This document shows positions 34,252 through 43,241 of a stretch of DNA of 64,000 bases, piece by piece (positions within the stretch are counted from its first letter, which is position 1; each line of letters starts with the position of its first letter). Origin of the DNA: CAZQEZ01 sp964592475 (GTDB taxonomy: Bacteria; Bacteroidota; Bacteroidia; Cytophagales; Cyclobacteriaceae); the NCBI GenBank assembly GCA_964592475.1, contig CAZQEZ010000002.1:13110-77109 (forward strand). Direction: 5' to 3'. Made by a program: the position numbers and the translations under genes. The notes beneath the pieces were generated by a model. The model was given only the letters and a program-made list of their open reading frames with translations, was not told the origin of the DNA and searched no databases.

Positions 34252-36544
34252 GAAAAAGTTCTACTCAAAACTTACTAAATACACGTGGTACACCTTTTTA
34301 GGTGGTACTTTACTTTTAATAATATTTATTTTTACAGTAACCATTAATCTATTCAATCTTTATGGAGAATTTCCTAGTTATGAAGCACTAGAGAACCCTG
34401 AAGAAGAAAATAATCTTGCCAGTGAATTATACAGTGCCGATGGGGAATTACTAGGAAAATACTTTAGAGAAAATCGAAGCCAGGTAGACTACGATGAATT
34501 ATCTCCTGATTTGGTAAATGCACTTATTTCTACAGAAGATGTGCGTTTTCGTAAGCACTCAGGTATTGATTTGGTGGGCGTGATAAGGGCCATTATAGGT
34601 AAACTGACATTTAATTTTGCCGGCGGTGGAAGTACCATTACCCAACAGTTATCTGAAAACATTTTCTTTAACAGAAGTGAGCATTATAAAGGCTTGTTAC
34701 ATGAAATCCCGGGTTTAAGCATTTATATTGATAAGTTCAAAGAATGGATCGTATCGGTGCAGCTTGAAAGAGATTACACGAAGGAAGAGATTTTAAGTAT
34801 GTATCTCAACACTGTTGACTTTGGTAGTAATTCTTTCGGAATAAAAGTAGCTGCCAAAACTTTTTTTAATAAAATTCCGGCAGAACTAAACGTGCAAGAA
34901 TCAGCAATGCTGGTTGGTTTATTGCAAGCACCCACCCGATATAGCCCGGTATTAAACTATGACAACTCGGTGCATAGACGCAACGTGGTTTTAGGACAAA
35001 TGATGAAATACGATTTTATTTCAGAAAACACTTTTGATTCGCTAAAAACTCAACCTATTGAATTAGAATATAAAGTAGAAGGTCATAATGAAGGTTTAGC
35101 CACTTATTTCCGATCTGTTATTGGCGATTTTCTACGAAGCTGGAGCGAAGAGCATGGATTCGATTTATATTCTGATGGGTTAAAAATTTATACCACCATC
35201 GACAGCCGGATGCAGAAACACGCCGAAGCCAGCGTAGACACCCAAATGGAGAAGTTACAAAATAGATTTAACGAGCACTGGGGCGATCGTAACCCTTGGA
35301 TTTATGAAAATGGACGGGAGATTAAAGGATTTATAGAATCAAAAGCTAAAGTAACCCCTTACTATAGAAATCTGGTTAGAAAATATAGTAGAGATTCGGA
35401 TTCAGTAGATTATTACATGAATAAAAAACGCAAAACGCGAGTATTTACCTGGAAGGGATCTATTGACACATTATTAAGCCCGATAGATAGTATTAAGTAT
35501 TATAAAAAATTCTTGCAAACTGGTTTTATGGCTATGGACCCTCATACAGGCGACATAAAAGCTTGGGTAGGCGGTATCAACCATACTTATTTCAAATATG
35601 ACCATGTAATGCAAAGTAGGCGGCAGCCAGGCTCTACCTTTAAACCCATAGTGTATACTGCTGCTATTGACAACTATTTTAGCCCATGCTACCCGGTAGT
35701 AGATGCACCGGTTACTTTTAGTATGCCAGGGCAAAATCCTCCCACCTGGACACCATCCAATGCCGATGGAAAATATACAGGTCGAACATTTACGTTACGG
35801 CAAGCTATGGCAAGATCTATTAACTCAGCCACTGCATTTATTATGAAAAAAATAGGCCCTCAAACAGTGGTAGAATATGCCAAGAAATTAGGAATAAACG
35901 GGAATAATATTCAAGCAGTGCCTTCATTAGCTTTAGGAGGCGGTGGAGAGGTATCTGTTTATGAAATGGTAGGAGCTTATGCCACTTTCGTAAACCAAGG
36001 TACCTACATAGAACCTCGCTACATCACTCGTATAGAGGACAAAAATGGCAATATCTGGACTATACCTACTAAAACCCGTGAGGCCTTAAGCAAAGAAACT
36101 GCTTTCTTGATGTTGCATATGCTCATGGGCACTACACAGGAAGCTGGCGGCACTGCACTTGGCCTTGATTACGAGCTTCGACATAGCATGGAAATAGGGG
36201 CAAAAACAGGAACAACCCAAAATGGTAGCGATGGCTGGTTCATGGGTATTACTAAAGATTTAGCTGCCGGTGCATGGGTTGGAGGTGATGATCGCAGTAT
36301 TCGTTTTCGCTCTTGGTACGAAGGCCAGGGTGCTCGTACTGCTATGCCCATTTGGGAAGATTTTATGAAAAGAGTTTATAATGATGAAGATTTAAACTAC
36401 GAAGGAGGATCTTTTTCGCGTCCTGCACAAGGCCTTTCCGTGCAAATTAATTGTGCTAAATATGACACCAGAAGCGTATTGGATAAAAGTGCCAATGATC
36501 GCAATAATTCTGATGTAGATGTGAGAGAAGAAGATATTTTTTAG
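34202..36544 (+). CDS. class A penicillin-binding protein (PBP1A-like transglycosylase/transpeptidase)
   Basis: 780 residues: a cytoplasmic basic tail, one TM (about 33-55), a glycosyltransferase domain (about 75-270) with STEDVRFRKHSGID (catalytic Glu) and GGGSTITQQLSENIF, then a transpeptidase domain (about 430-740) with GSTFKP (Ser-x-x-Lys), SINSA and KTGTT. It polymerises and cross-links peptidoglycan at the inner membrane. The ATG at 34202 lies inside the end of porW (50-nt overlap); no later Met precedes the TM segment. uvrC follows after 6 bp. Confidence 0.95.
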   Translation: MSIFLRNIIKRLEPKNKKKFYSKLTKYTWYTFLGGTLLLIIFIFTVTINLFNLYGEFPSYEALENPEEENNLASELYSADGELLGKYFRENRSQVDYDELSPDLVNALISTEDVRFRKHSGIDLVGVIRAIIGKLTFNFAGGGSTITQQLSENIFFNRSEHYKGLLHEIPGLSIYIDKFKEWIVSVQLERDYTKEEILSMYLNTVDFGSNSFGIKVAAKTFFNKIPAELNVQESAMLVGLLQAPTRYSPVLNYDNSVHRRNVVLGQMMKYDFISENTFDSLKTQPIELEYKVEGHNEGLATYFRSVIGDFLRSWSEEHGFDLYSDGLKIYTTIDSRMQKHAEASVDTQMEKLQNRFNEHWGDRNPWIYENGREIKGFIESKAKVTPYYRNLVRKYSRDSDSVDYYMNKKRKTRVFTWKGSIDTLLSPIDSIKYYKKFLQTGFMAMDPHTGDIKAWVGGINHTYFKYDHVMQSRRQPGSTFKPIVYTAAIDNYFSPCYPVVDAPVTFSMPGQNPPTWTPSNADGKYTGRTFTLRQAMARSINSATAFIMKKIGPQTVVEYAKKLGINGNNIQAVPSLALGGGGEVSVYEMVGAYATFVNQGTYIEPRYITRIEDKNGNIWTIPTKTREALSKETAFLMLHMLMGTTQEAGGTALGLDYELRHSMEIGAKTGTTQNGSDGWFMGITKDLAAGAWVGGDDRSIRFRSWYEGQGARTAMPIWEDFMKRVYNDEDLNYEGGSFSRPAQGLSVQINCAKYDTRSVLDKSANDRNNSDVDVREEDIF

Positions 36545-36550
36545 AGGCCT

Positions 36551-38344
36551 ATGCAAATACCACACTATACTCCTGAGCAGGCCAGTCAGCTGCCTGATAA
36601 GCCGGGAGTGTATAAATTTTTTAATCATGATCAAGAGCTCATTTATGTGGGTAAAGCTAAAAGCATAAAAAAAAGGGTTAGCAGCTATTTCAACAACACT
36701 GGAAAAGATAGAAAAACCCGTAAAATGGTTAGTGAAATTGCTACCCTGGAAATTACGATCGTAAATTCTGAATTTGATGCTTTATTGCTTGAAAACAACC
36801 TAATAAAAAGCAACCAACCGAAATACAATATATTACTTAAAGATGATAAAAGCTTTCCCTACATCCTGGTTACTAACGAACGGTTTCCCAGAATTTATTC
36901 CACCAGGCGCGTAGATAGAAAGAAAGGCACCTACTTTGGCCCATATACCAGCGTGAGAGCCATGAATACCGTACTCGAATTGATTCGCAATCTATACTTT
37001 ATCAGAACTTGTAAATATAACCTGAGTAAAGAAAATATCAATGCAGGTAAGTTTAAGATATGCCTGGAGTATCACATAGGGAAATGTAAGGGGCCTTGTG
37101 AGGGATTGCAATCAGAGGAAGAGTATCTTAAAGATGTAGAGCAAGCCATCAATATACTTAAAGGTAATGTGAATTTGGTTCGGCAGTACTTCAAAGAAAA
37201 CATGAGCCAATCTGCAGAAAAGCTTGAGTTTGAAAAAGCACAGTTTTACAAAGACAAGTTAGAGTTACTGGAAAAATTTCAATCAAAATCCGTTGTTGTC
37301 AATCAGAAATTAACTGATACTGAAGTTTTTACAATAACTTCAGACCAAAAATATGCCTATGTAAATTTTATGAAAATAAAAGATGGCGCCATTGTTTTTA
37401 GTAATACAGCCGAAGTAAAAAAGCAATTAGCAGAAAGCGACGAAGAGATACTATCGCTAATGATAATCGAATTGCGCAACAGGTATGATAGTGTAACAGG
37501 AGAAATATTAAGTAATGTAGAACTACCTGAAACTCTGGGGAAAATTATAGTACCTAAAATTGGAGATAAGAAAAAATTGGTCGACCTCAGTATAAAAAAC
37601 GCACTCCACTATAAAAAAGAAAGATTGATAAGAGCCACGGAAAAACTTCCACGGGAAGAGCGTATCATGCAAACCATAAAGCAAGATTTGAGAATGCAGG
37701 ATTTACCCAAACGAATTGAGTGTTTTGATAATTCCAACCTGGGAGGAACTAACCCGGTGGCTTCAATGGTATGCTTTATAAATGTAAAGCCGGCCAAGAG
37801 TGAGTATCGTAAATTCAATATAAAAACTGTTGAAGGCCCTGATGATTTTGCCAGTATGAAGGAGGTAGTTTATCGAAGATATAAAAGGGTGTCAGAAGAA
37901 GGTGAAGAAATGCCACAATTAATTGTGATAGATGGTGGTAAAGGACAACTAAATGCAGCCTCGCAAGCACTTAAATCGCTTAAGCTCTATGGTCAGGTGA
38001 CCATAATAGGCATAGCCAAAAAATTAGAAGAAATTTATTTTCCGGAAGACCCCTTCCCTATTCACATAAATAAGCAATCTGAATCGTTAAAAGTATTGCA
38101 GCATATCCGAAATGAAGCTCATCGATTTGCAATTAATTTTCATCGTCAAAAACGTAGTAAAGCCAGTTTTAACACTCAACTTGAAAATATTAAAGGTATT
38201 GGAAAGTCAACAGCTGATAAACTGCTTTCTCATTATAGATCAGTGAAAAAAATAAAAGAAGCCAATCAAGAAGATCTGGAAAAGCTGATTGGAAAGGATA
38301 AAGCTGCCAAATTGCAGGAAGCTTTATTGGAAAAACCAGATTAA
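36551..38344 (+). CDS. uvrC: excinuclease ABC subunit C
   Basis: 597 residues, normal length. The GIY-YIG domain is near residues 16-95 (KPGVYKFF and LIYVGKAKSIKKR), a Cys cluster region (TCKYNLSKEN, CLEYHIGKCKGPC) at about 155-185, a UVR segment (EKLEFEKAQFYKDKLELL) near 220, the RNase H-like endonuclease domain (ECFDNSNLGGTNPVASMV and VIDGGKGQLNAA) and terminal helix-hairpin-helix motifs (IKGIGKSTADKLL). It makes the incisions of nucleotide excision repair. Confidence 0.97.
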   Translation: MQIPHYTPEQASQLPDKPGVYKFFNHDQELIYVGKAKSIKKRVSSYFNNTGKDRKTRKMVSEIATLEITIVNSEFDALLLENNLIKSNQPKYNILLKDDKSFPYILVTNERFPRIYSTRRVDRKKGTYFGPYTSVRAMNTVLELIRNLYFIRTCKYNLSKENINAGKFKICLEYHIGKCKGPCEGLQSEEEYLKDVEQAINILKGNVNLVRQYFKENMSQSAEKLEFEKAQFYKDKLELLEKFQSKSVVVNQKLTDTEVFTITSDQKYAYVNFMKIKDGAIVFSNTAEVKKQLAESDEEILSLMIIELRNRYDSVTGEILSNVELPETLGKIIVPKIGDKKKLVDLSIKNALHYKKERLIRATEKLPREERIMQTIKQDLRMQDLPKRIECFDNSNLGGTNPVASMVCFINVKPAKSEYRKFNIKTVEGPDDFASMKEVVYRRYKRVSEEGEEMPQLIVIDGGKGQLNAASQALKSLKLYGQVTIIGIAKKLEEIYFPEDPFPIHINKQSESLKVLQHIRNEAHRFAINFHRQKRSKASFNTQLENIKGIGKSTADKLLSHYRSVKKIKEANQEDLEKLIGKDKAAKLQEALLEKPD

Positions 38345-38353
38345 GAAATGCAT

Positions 38354-38391
38354 AAAAAAAGCAAACCCCGAAATTCGAGACTTGCCTTTTT
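38354..38391 (-). terminator. terminator of the gldKLMN operon
   Basis: Segments 38361-38372 and 38374-38385 pair over 12 bp in the minus-strand RNA when G-U pairs are allowed; as plus-strand RNA the same stem has mismatches. A run of seven T follows on the minus strand. It lies 20 bp past the gldN stop codon. Confidence 0.72.
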
Positions 38392-38411
38392 ACATAGCGA
38401 TTTATTCAATA

Positions 38412-39338
38412 TTAATATTCCCAGAGGTCGTGTTCGTATTCCATTAATTGATGTTCAATTTGCTGAGATGCATACAATCCTTGTTTTGGGTCGCCGCCAT
38501 AAATATCAACGATTTGTAAGTCGTCAGGATTCTGCACTTTTATTACCCTGGCATTAAACAATCTCAAGGTAAAAGCGTCAGCTAATGATCTATGATGAGC
38601 ACTATTTTGTGGATTAAACCAGATAGCTTCATCCGGCATACTTTCAAACAGTTGTTTTACATCCTGAAAATCGAAAGTAGCCACTTTTCGCTCCAAACCA
38701 GTAGGTAGCTTATCAGGTGGAATAATTAATTCCAAAGCCTGAATTTCATAATACTGACGCGCACGTATTTTATCAAAGTATACATCTTCCACGATATTCA
38801 TCAGTGTGATTTCATTAGGAAAAAAGTAGTTGATAGTAGGTGCTGATGATGCTCCGGTATCTCCCCAGGCATCTCCACCGCCATCATCACCGCCAGTTGG
38901 GTTGCCCCAGGCATCTGTTCCGCCAGTATCACCACCGGTAGGGTTGCCCCAAGCATCTGTTCCACCAGCATCATCTCCAAAACCCATGTCATCAGCTTCA
39001 CCAGCTGCTCCCATTTCAGAATCGGGAGTTAAAAGGTTTTCCAGAAACTCTTCTTTCGACATCCTCTCCTTTAACGAATCGTTCTTGTAAGGATAAAGCC
39101 TGCCGTCTTTTACTGCATTTATCAAGATACGAGTGATCTCGTTACCTGCCGCAAAAAATGGCTTATTTTGTTTTTCCCTCAAGTCCATTCTTCGCCATAC
39201 TTTCCTTTTGTACATCATGTAGTCAGGATGTATGTCGTATCTGGAATTAGGATTTCTATTTTCCTGGGCCATGACTGCCGAAAAATCAGCTATCATGAAA
39301 CCAGTTAATAATACGAATACATAAACAAATCTTTTCAT
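38412..39338 (-). CDS. gldN: gliding motility / type IX secretion protein GldN (PorN)
   Basis: Periplasmic partner of the GldK ring. The ATG at 39338 is preceded by AGGGG and begins a signal peptide (about 1-24, ending VMAQ); the frame's upstream TTG is less likely. Read this way it has 308 residues. The family's N-terminal IHPDYMMYKRKVWRRMDLREKQNKPFF block is intact, as is the C-terminal EDVYFDKIRARQYYEIQALELIIP part. Between them lies a Gly/Asp-rich stretch (about residues 110-165) with two copies of a 14-residue unit (GGTDAWGNPTGGD) and a partial third. It ends the gld operon. Confidence 0.93.
   Translation of the reverse strand: MKRFVYVFVLLTGFMIADFSAVMAQENRNPNSRYDIHPDYMMYKRKVWRRMDLREKQNKPFFAAGNEITRILINAVKDGRLYPYKNDSLKERMSKEEFLENLLTPDSEMGAAGEADDMGFGDDAGGTDAWGNPTGGDTGGTDAWGNPTGGDDGGGDAWGDTGASSAPTINYFFPNEITLMNIVEDVYFDKIRARQYYEIQALELIIPPDKLPTGLERKVATFDFQDVKQLFESMPDEAIWFNPQNSAHHRSLADAFTLRLFNARVIKVQNPDDLQIVDIYGGDPKQGLYASQQIEHQLMEYEHDLWEY
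38853..38966 (-). repeat. 42-bp in-frame tandem repeat in gldN
   Basis: Two near-identical 42-bp units and a partial third encode the GGTDAWGNPTGGD segments of GldN. They keep the reading frame. Confidence 0.85.
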
Positions 39339-39373
39339 AACCCCTGTTTTAACTTTCAAAATATCTTGTTTTA

Positions 39374-40969
39374 TTAATTCAAAGGAATATTAAATACTGT
39401 AGAAGGCATTCTTACCGTTTCGGTTTGCCCTCTAAAGTTCATCCTTTGTACTCTTTTTACTTCAATTACAATTCTATCACCAGGTCTTGCCTTTGCTGCA
39501 ATAGAACTTAAGTTTATAGTTGGACCATTGGCATTCATGGTTGCTACAGGCCTTGAACCTCTACCTAAGAACACATCATAAGATGTAACTCTATATCTGG
39601 CATCTTTTGGCAGGAACTGTGCAAAGCTTTCATCTGGCACAGCATCCAAAGTAATAGAACGTGGGCCTGGCGCATTTACACCAACTTTTTGGTCTATTGC
39701 TCTACCACCTGATTTAGGCACGATGGTTGGCAATGGAATGCCTCTTACACCAAATTTTTCAGAACCAATGAAGGTACCACCACTACTCACACTCAAAGTT
39801 ACTGCTCTAGCGTTAGGCACTAGCGTTACTATACCTTTTTTACTACCTGGAATAGCGGTTGCCCCTTTGGCCGAGAAAGATGGGTTGTAAACAGAACCTA
39901 AAGCTGGAACCTGCACGTTCAACTCATTACCACAATTTAAATAAAGAGCCTGAACCGAAGCCGATTGAATCTGAATTACTGGCTTGGCCACGAAATATTC
40001 AATCTCCTGACGGAACGTACTGTCTACACCTGTTGGTAATTTCATGGTAATTGCAGCGCTAAATGATTTCTTTGACAAACCTTCAGAGTCATAAGAACCA
40101 CCAGATGCAGTGAATTCAACTTTACCTTTACCAGCTTCTACCGGAATGCTTTTGCCATCTACTGACATTGTAGGAGTAATACCTGACGAAGATGCAGCAA
40201 TAAACATTTCAGCTTCGTATTTAGTACCTGCAGCTATTACATTTGACTTAGCACGAACCATAGGTTCAATTTTGTCAAACTTTACATCGCCAGCACCTAC
40301 TCTACGAGCTAAATTCTCTAAAGCCCGACTTTCGTAAGCCATAATCTCCGTTTGAAACTGGCTAATGGTAGCTAAACATGCAGCAACGGGAGCATCAGAA
40401 AATTGTAGCGTAGCAAAATCTTTACGCTTTTGTTCCTTATTGTCTTTGTAGATAGGATGGTCTTTACCATCATATGCCAAAATGGGGAAATTTTCTTCAC
40501 CATCAAACAACTGATTGAGGAACTGAGGATAATCGTTTAATTTTTTCTTCAGTTCTTTTCCATTTTTGCCACCTTTTTGTTTTACCATCAGGTTAGCAAC
40601 TACATCCGTATTTTGCGCATCTGTAGGATGACCATTTTCATCTTTACCGCCGGCTACTTCATATATTTCTTCTTTTATACCATTGGTATAATCGATTACA
40701 GCCTGCGTAGCTTCTCTTACTTGTTGGGCAGTATTCAATACTTTAACGTCCTTATCGCGATTACCGGCATCATCCACAGCTTTTTCAATTCTGCTCACGA
40801 TACCAGCATTCTTAACACCATTTTCAGAAACCTGTCTTTCCAAACTTTCATTCAAGTAGATAAATTTGAGAAGAGTTTCACTACTAACGTTAAGCGCTAA
40901 AAGAGCCGTAAGCACTAAATACATCATCCCAATCATCTTTTGTCTTGGGGTTTCCTTGCCTCCAGCCAT
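39374..40969 (-). CDS. gldM: gliding motility / type IX secretion motor protein GldM (PorM)
   Basis: 531 residues. A single N-terminal TM helix (about 14-35, KMIGMMYLVLTALLALNVS) is followed by a long periplasmic part of stacked domains. GldM and GldL form the inner-membrane motor that uses the proton gradient to drive type IX secretion and gliding; GldM's periplasmic arm reaches the GldKN ring. The N-terminal sequence GGKETPRQKMIGMMYLVLTALL is a clear family signature. Separated from gldL by 40 bp and from gldN by 35 bp. Confidence 0.96.
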   Translation of the reverse strand: MAGGKETPRQKMIGMMYLVLTALLALNVSSETLLKFIYLNESLERQVSENGVKNAGIVSRIEKAVDDAGNRDKDVKVLNTAQQVREATQAVIDYTNGIKEEIYEVAGGKDENGHPTDAQNTDVVANLMVKQKGGKNGKELKKKLNDYPQFLNQLFDGEENFPILAYDGKDHPIYKDNKEQKRKDFATLQFSDAPVAACLATISQFQTEIMAYESRALENLARRVGAGDVKFDKIEPMVRAKSNVIAAGTKYEAEMFIAASSSGITPTMSVDGKSIPVEAGKGKVEFTASGGSYDSEGLSKKSFSAAITMKLPTGVDSTFRQEIEYFVAKPVIQIQSASVQALYLNCGNELNVQVPALGSVYNPSFSAKGATAIPGSKKGIVTLVPNARAVTLSVSSGGTFIGSEKFGVRGIPLPTIVPKSGGRAIDQKVGVNAPGPRSITLDAVPDESFAQFLPKDARYRVTSYDVFLGRGSRPVATMNANGPTINLSSIAAKARPGDRIVIEVKRVQRMNFRGQTETVRMPSTVFNIPLN

Positions 40970-41009
40970 ATCTTAAAATCGTTTAATTTTTAAAAATAAT
41001 TAATTAAAA

Positions 41010-41921
41010 TTAACCTTTCATGGCAGTAAGCATGCTACCATATACACGGTTGAGAGATGATAAGTTAGAAGTTAACTTGTTAATTTCATCTTTCATTTGC
41101 TCGGTATCTTTAGTGGCACCGGCCATACTTTCCAAAGCAGTGGTCAAGTTAGAATAAAACTTGTTCATCGCTTTTAAGTGGCTATTTGCATCTTGCAATT
41201 CCATTTCATAAACAGCATTTAAAGCACCGAGATTTTTAGTGATATTCTGCACTTGGGCATGGTATTCTTTGGTATCTTTAAACGTGTTACTCAATTCTTC
41301 AGAGGCTGTTCTGGAAGCATTGCCCAGCTCAGTCATGGTTTGCTTTGAAGAATTTGATATATCAGTTATCGCACTTTTAGAAACATTGGCCATTTCGGTT
41401 AAGATATGAGCCGAGTTTTCGTAAGATTTTTTCATTTGCATTACTGAACCGGTGGCTGCTTTTACATTATTGGCATACTCGTTAGTTGCCATGGCAGCAT
41501 CACCTAGTGTTGACATGCGGGCTACAGATTCTGATAACCTTCTCATTCCATTGCCTAAGCTATCTACTAATTCAGGGCCAATTCTACCACTTTCAAGCAT
41601 AGCATCTAGTTTGCGGCTAGTTGAGTCGCCTGAACCTTGTTGAGGTCGCATACGAGCTTTTTGTGGAGGACCATCATAATCTTCTGATAATTCAGGATAA
41701 ACTTTTGTCCAATCTGGTTCCGGATGCTTAGGTTCAAATGCACTTAGGAAGAAAATTACTGCCTCAGTTAATAGTCCTAATGTAAGCATTAACCCTGCAC
41801 CTTCTATGTGCTGAATTTTAAATAAAGCTCCAATAATTACAACGGACGCACCGATACCATAAATCTTTGGCATAAGGGTTCCAAATAGAAGCTCTGAAAA
41901 ACCACCTTTTTTTCTGCTCAT
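41010..41921 (-). CDS. gldL: gliding motility / type IX secretion motor protein GldL (PorL)
   Basis: 303 residues. Two TM helices (about 15-35 and 42-62), with the conserved acidic residue in the second (GLLTEAVIFFLSAFEP) that is needed for proton coupling in GldL. The C-terminal two thirds is a cytoplasmic, Ser/Thr/Asn-rich helical region with repeated alanine/threonine-rich coils (about 110-300). It forms the GldLM motor with the adjacent gldM product. Confidence 0.95.
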   Translation of the reverse strand: MSRKKGGFSELLFGTLMPKIYGIGASVVIIGALFKIQHIEGAGLMLTLGLLTEAVIFFLSAFEPKHPEPDWTKVYPELSEDYDGPPQKARMRPQQGSGDSTSRKLDAMLESGRIGPELVDSLGNGMRRLSESVARMSTLGDAAMATNEYANNVKAATGSVMQMKKSYENSAHILTEMANVSKSAITDISNSSKQTMTELGNASRTASEELSNTFKDTKEYHAQVQNITKNLGALNAVYEMELQDANSHLKAMNKFYSNLTTALESMAGATKDTEQMKDEINKLTSNLSSLNRVYGSMLTAMKG

Positions 41922-41979
41922 GTTTTTACTTTTTTAGTTGAATGAAATAATTACACTTATGAAATAAATAATAATATAG

Positions 41980-43020
41980 TTAAAATTCTGTACCTGCAGA
42001 CCTACCCAAATAAGTCATTGCGCAACGGAAACCTATAAATGCCCTGGTTGAATCTTTGTATTCAAAATCACGGGTACCTGTTTCCAAAAAGTAAGCAACG
42101 TCTTTCCAGGATCCACCACGAATAATTTTACGAGGTTCGTTTTCATCGAAATAAGTAGGGTTCAAGTCCCAAACTAATGTATAGGACGCTGGATGGTAGG
42201 CATCTTCACACCACTCGGACACGTTACCTGACATATCGTAAAGGCCATAGTCGTTGGAGAAGAATGAATTTACGGGTGCTGTATACTGGAATCCATCATC
42301 ATAATAGTTTCCACGGCCAGGTTTGAAATTAGCTAGCATACAACCTTTAGCATTTCTAATGTATGGGTTACCCCATGGATATTTGGCCATATCTCGACCT
42401 CCTCGTGAAGCGTATTCCCATTCAGCTTCCGATGGAAGTCTGAAATCAGGCATTGGCCATTCTCCTTTTCCATATCGGAAATCGTTAAGGAAAGAAGTAC
42501 GCCAGCGAGCAAAATATTTTGCTGCATCCCAAGACACACCCACAGCCGGGTAATTGTCAAATGCAGGGTGAGAGTAATAATAAACCATCATCGGATCGCC
42601 CATGTGATAAGCAAAATCTTTAACCCAAACGGTTGTATCGGGATAAAGCTCTGTCATGATATAATCACGACCTAACACGGTAAGGGAATCCATAAGCATG
42701 GCATCAACGAATTGTCGGTATTCGTTGTTGGTAATTTCGGTATCATCCATATAGAAGCTACCTATTGTTACCTGCTTATTAAAGTTGATTTGACTATGAG
42801 CCACATCTTCATCAGCTTGACCCATGTGAAAAGTTCCGGCGGGAATCGGCACCATACCATAAGGTATAATTTGCGTCCAACCTTCTCTGCCAGGCACCCC
42901 CAGCAAGTTTCCTTGGTAGTCGTCTCCACCACCACCACCAAGAAGCCCACAGCTTGTGGCGGAAAATAAGACCATAACGAAGACAAGAATCGTCTTCAAC
43001 GATACAACAAATTTATTCAT
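41980..43020 (-). CDS. gldK: gliding motility / type IX secretion lipoprotein GldK (PorK)
   Basis: 346 residues. The lipobox (SATSC, Cys near residue 24) is followed by a Gly-rich linker. Residues about 55-340 form a formylglycine-generating-enzyme/sulfatase-modifying-like (SUMF1) fold: PIPAGTFHMGQADEDV, then DTEITNNEYRQFV, VGVSWDAAKYFARW, RLPSEAEWEYASRGG and RGGSWKD. In GldK this fold is structural. With GldN it forms the periplasmic ring under the outer membrane. First of the gldKLMN set. Confidence 0.96.
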   Translation of the reverse strand: MNKFVVSLKTILVFVMVLFSATSCGLLGGGGGDDYQGNLLGVPGREGWTQIIPYGMVPIPAGTFHMGQADEDVAHSQINFNKQVTIGSFYMDDTEITNNEYRQFVDAMLMDSLTVLGRDYIMTELYPDTTVWVKDFAYHMGDPMMVYYYSHPAFDNYPAVGVSWDAAKYFARWRTSFLNDFRYGKGEWPMPDFRLPSEAEWEYASRGGRDMAKYPWGNPYIRNAKGCMLANFKPGRGNYYDDGFQYTAPVNSFFSNDYGLYDMSGNVSEWCEDAYHPASYTLVWDLNPTYFDENEPRKIIRGGSWKDVAYFLETGTRDFEYKDSTRAFIGFRCAMTYLGRSAGTEF

Positions 43021-43089
43021 AACACACCTGTTTACTTAATATTGAATAACTCAAATATTTTTAAATAATTTCCTATTTTAACAGAGACT

Positions 43090-43097
43090 CAAATTTA
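43090..43097 (-). promoter_or_regulatory. candidate -7 element before gldK
   Basis: On the minus strand TAAATTTG fits TAnnTTTG, 70 bp before the gldK start, inside the 221-bp gap after porP. No clear -33 element is seen. Confidence 0.35.
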
Positions 43098-43241
43098 CGG
43101 CTATCTTTTTTTACTTTCTTTTCTAATACTCATAAAAACTGTGATGTGTAAGTTTTATTGCAAAAGTTTAATAAAGATTTTACCAATAATTTAAGTCAAA
43201 CATCATACATAACACAACATAACTCCCTCGTAAACAGCAAA

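Noticed and set aside
38348..38557. A plus-strand frame across the start of the gldN region
   Set aside because: It is the shadow of gldN and includes its terminator; no ribosome-binding site or family pattern supports it.
39339..39359. TTG start for gldN 21 bp upstream of the ATG
   Set aside because: The ATG at 39338 has a good AGGGG ribosome-binding site and begins the signal peptide.
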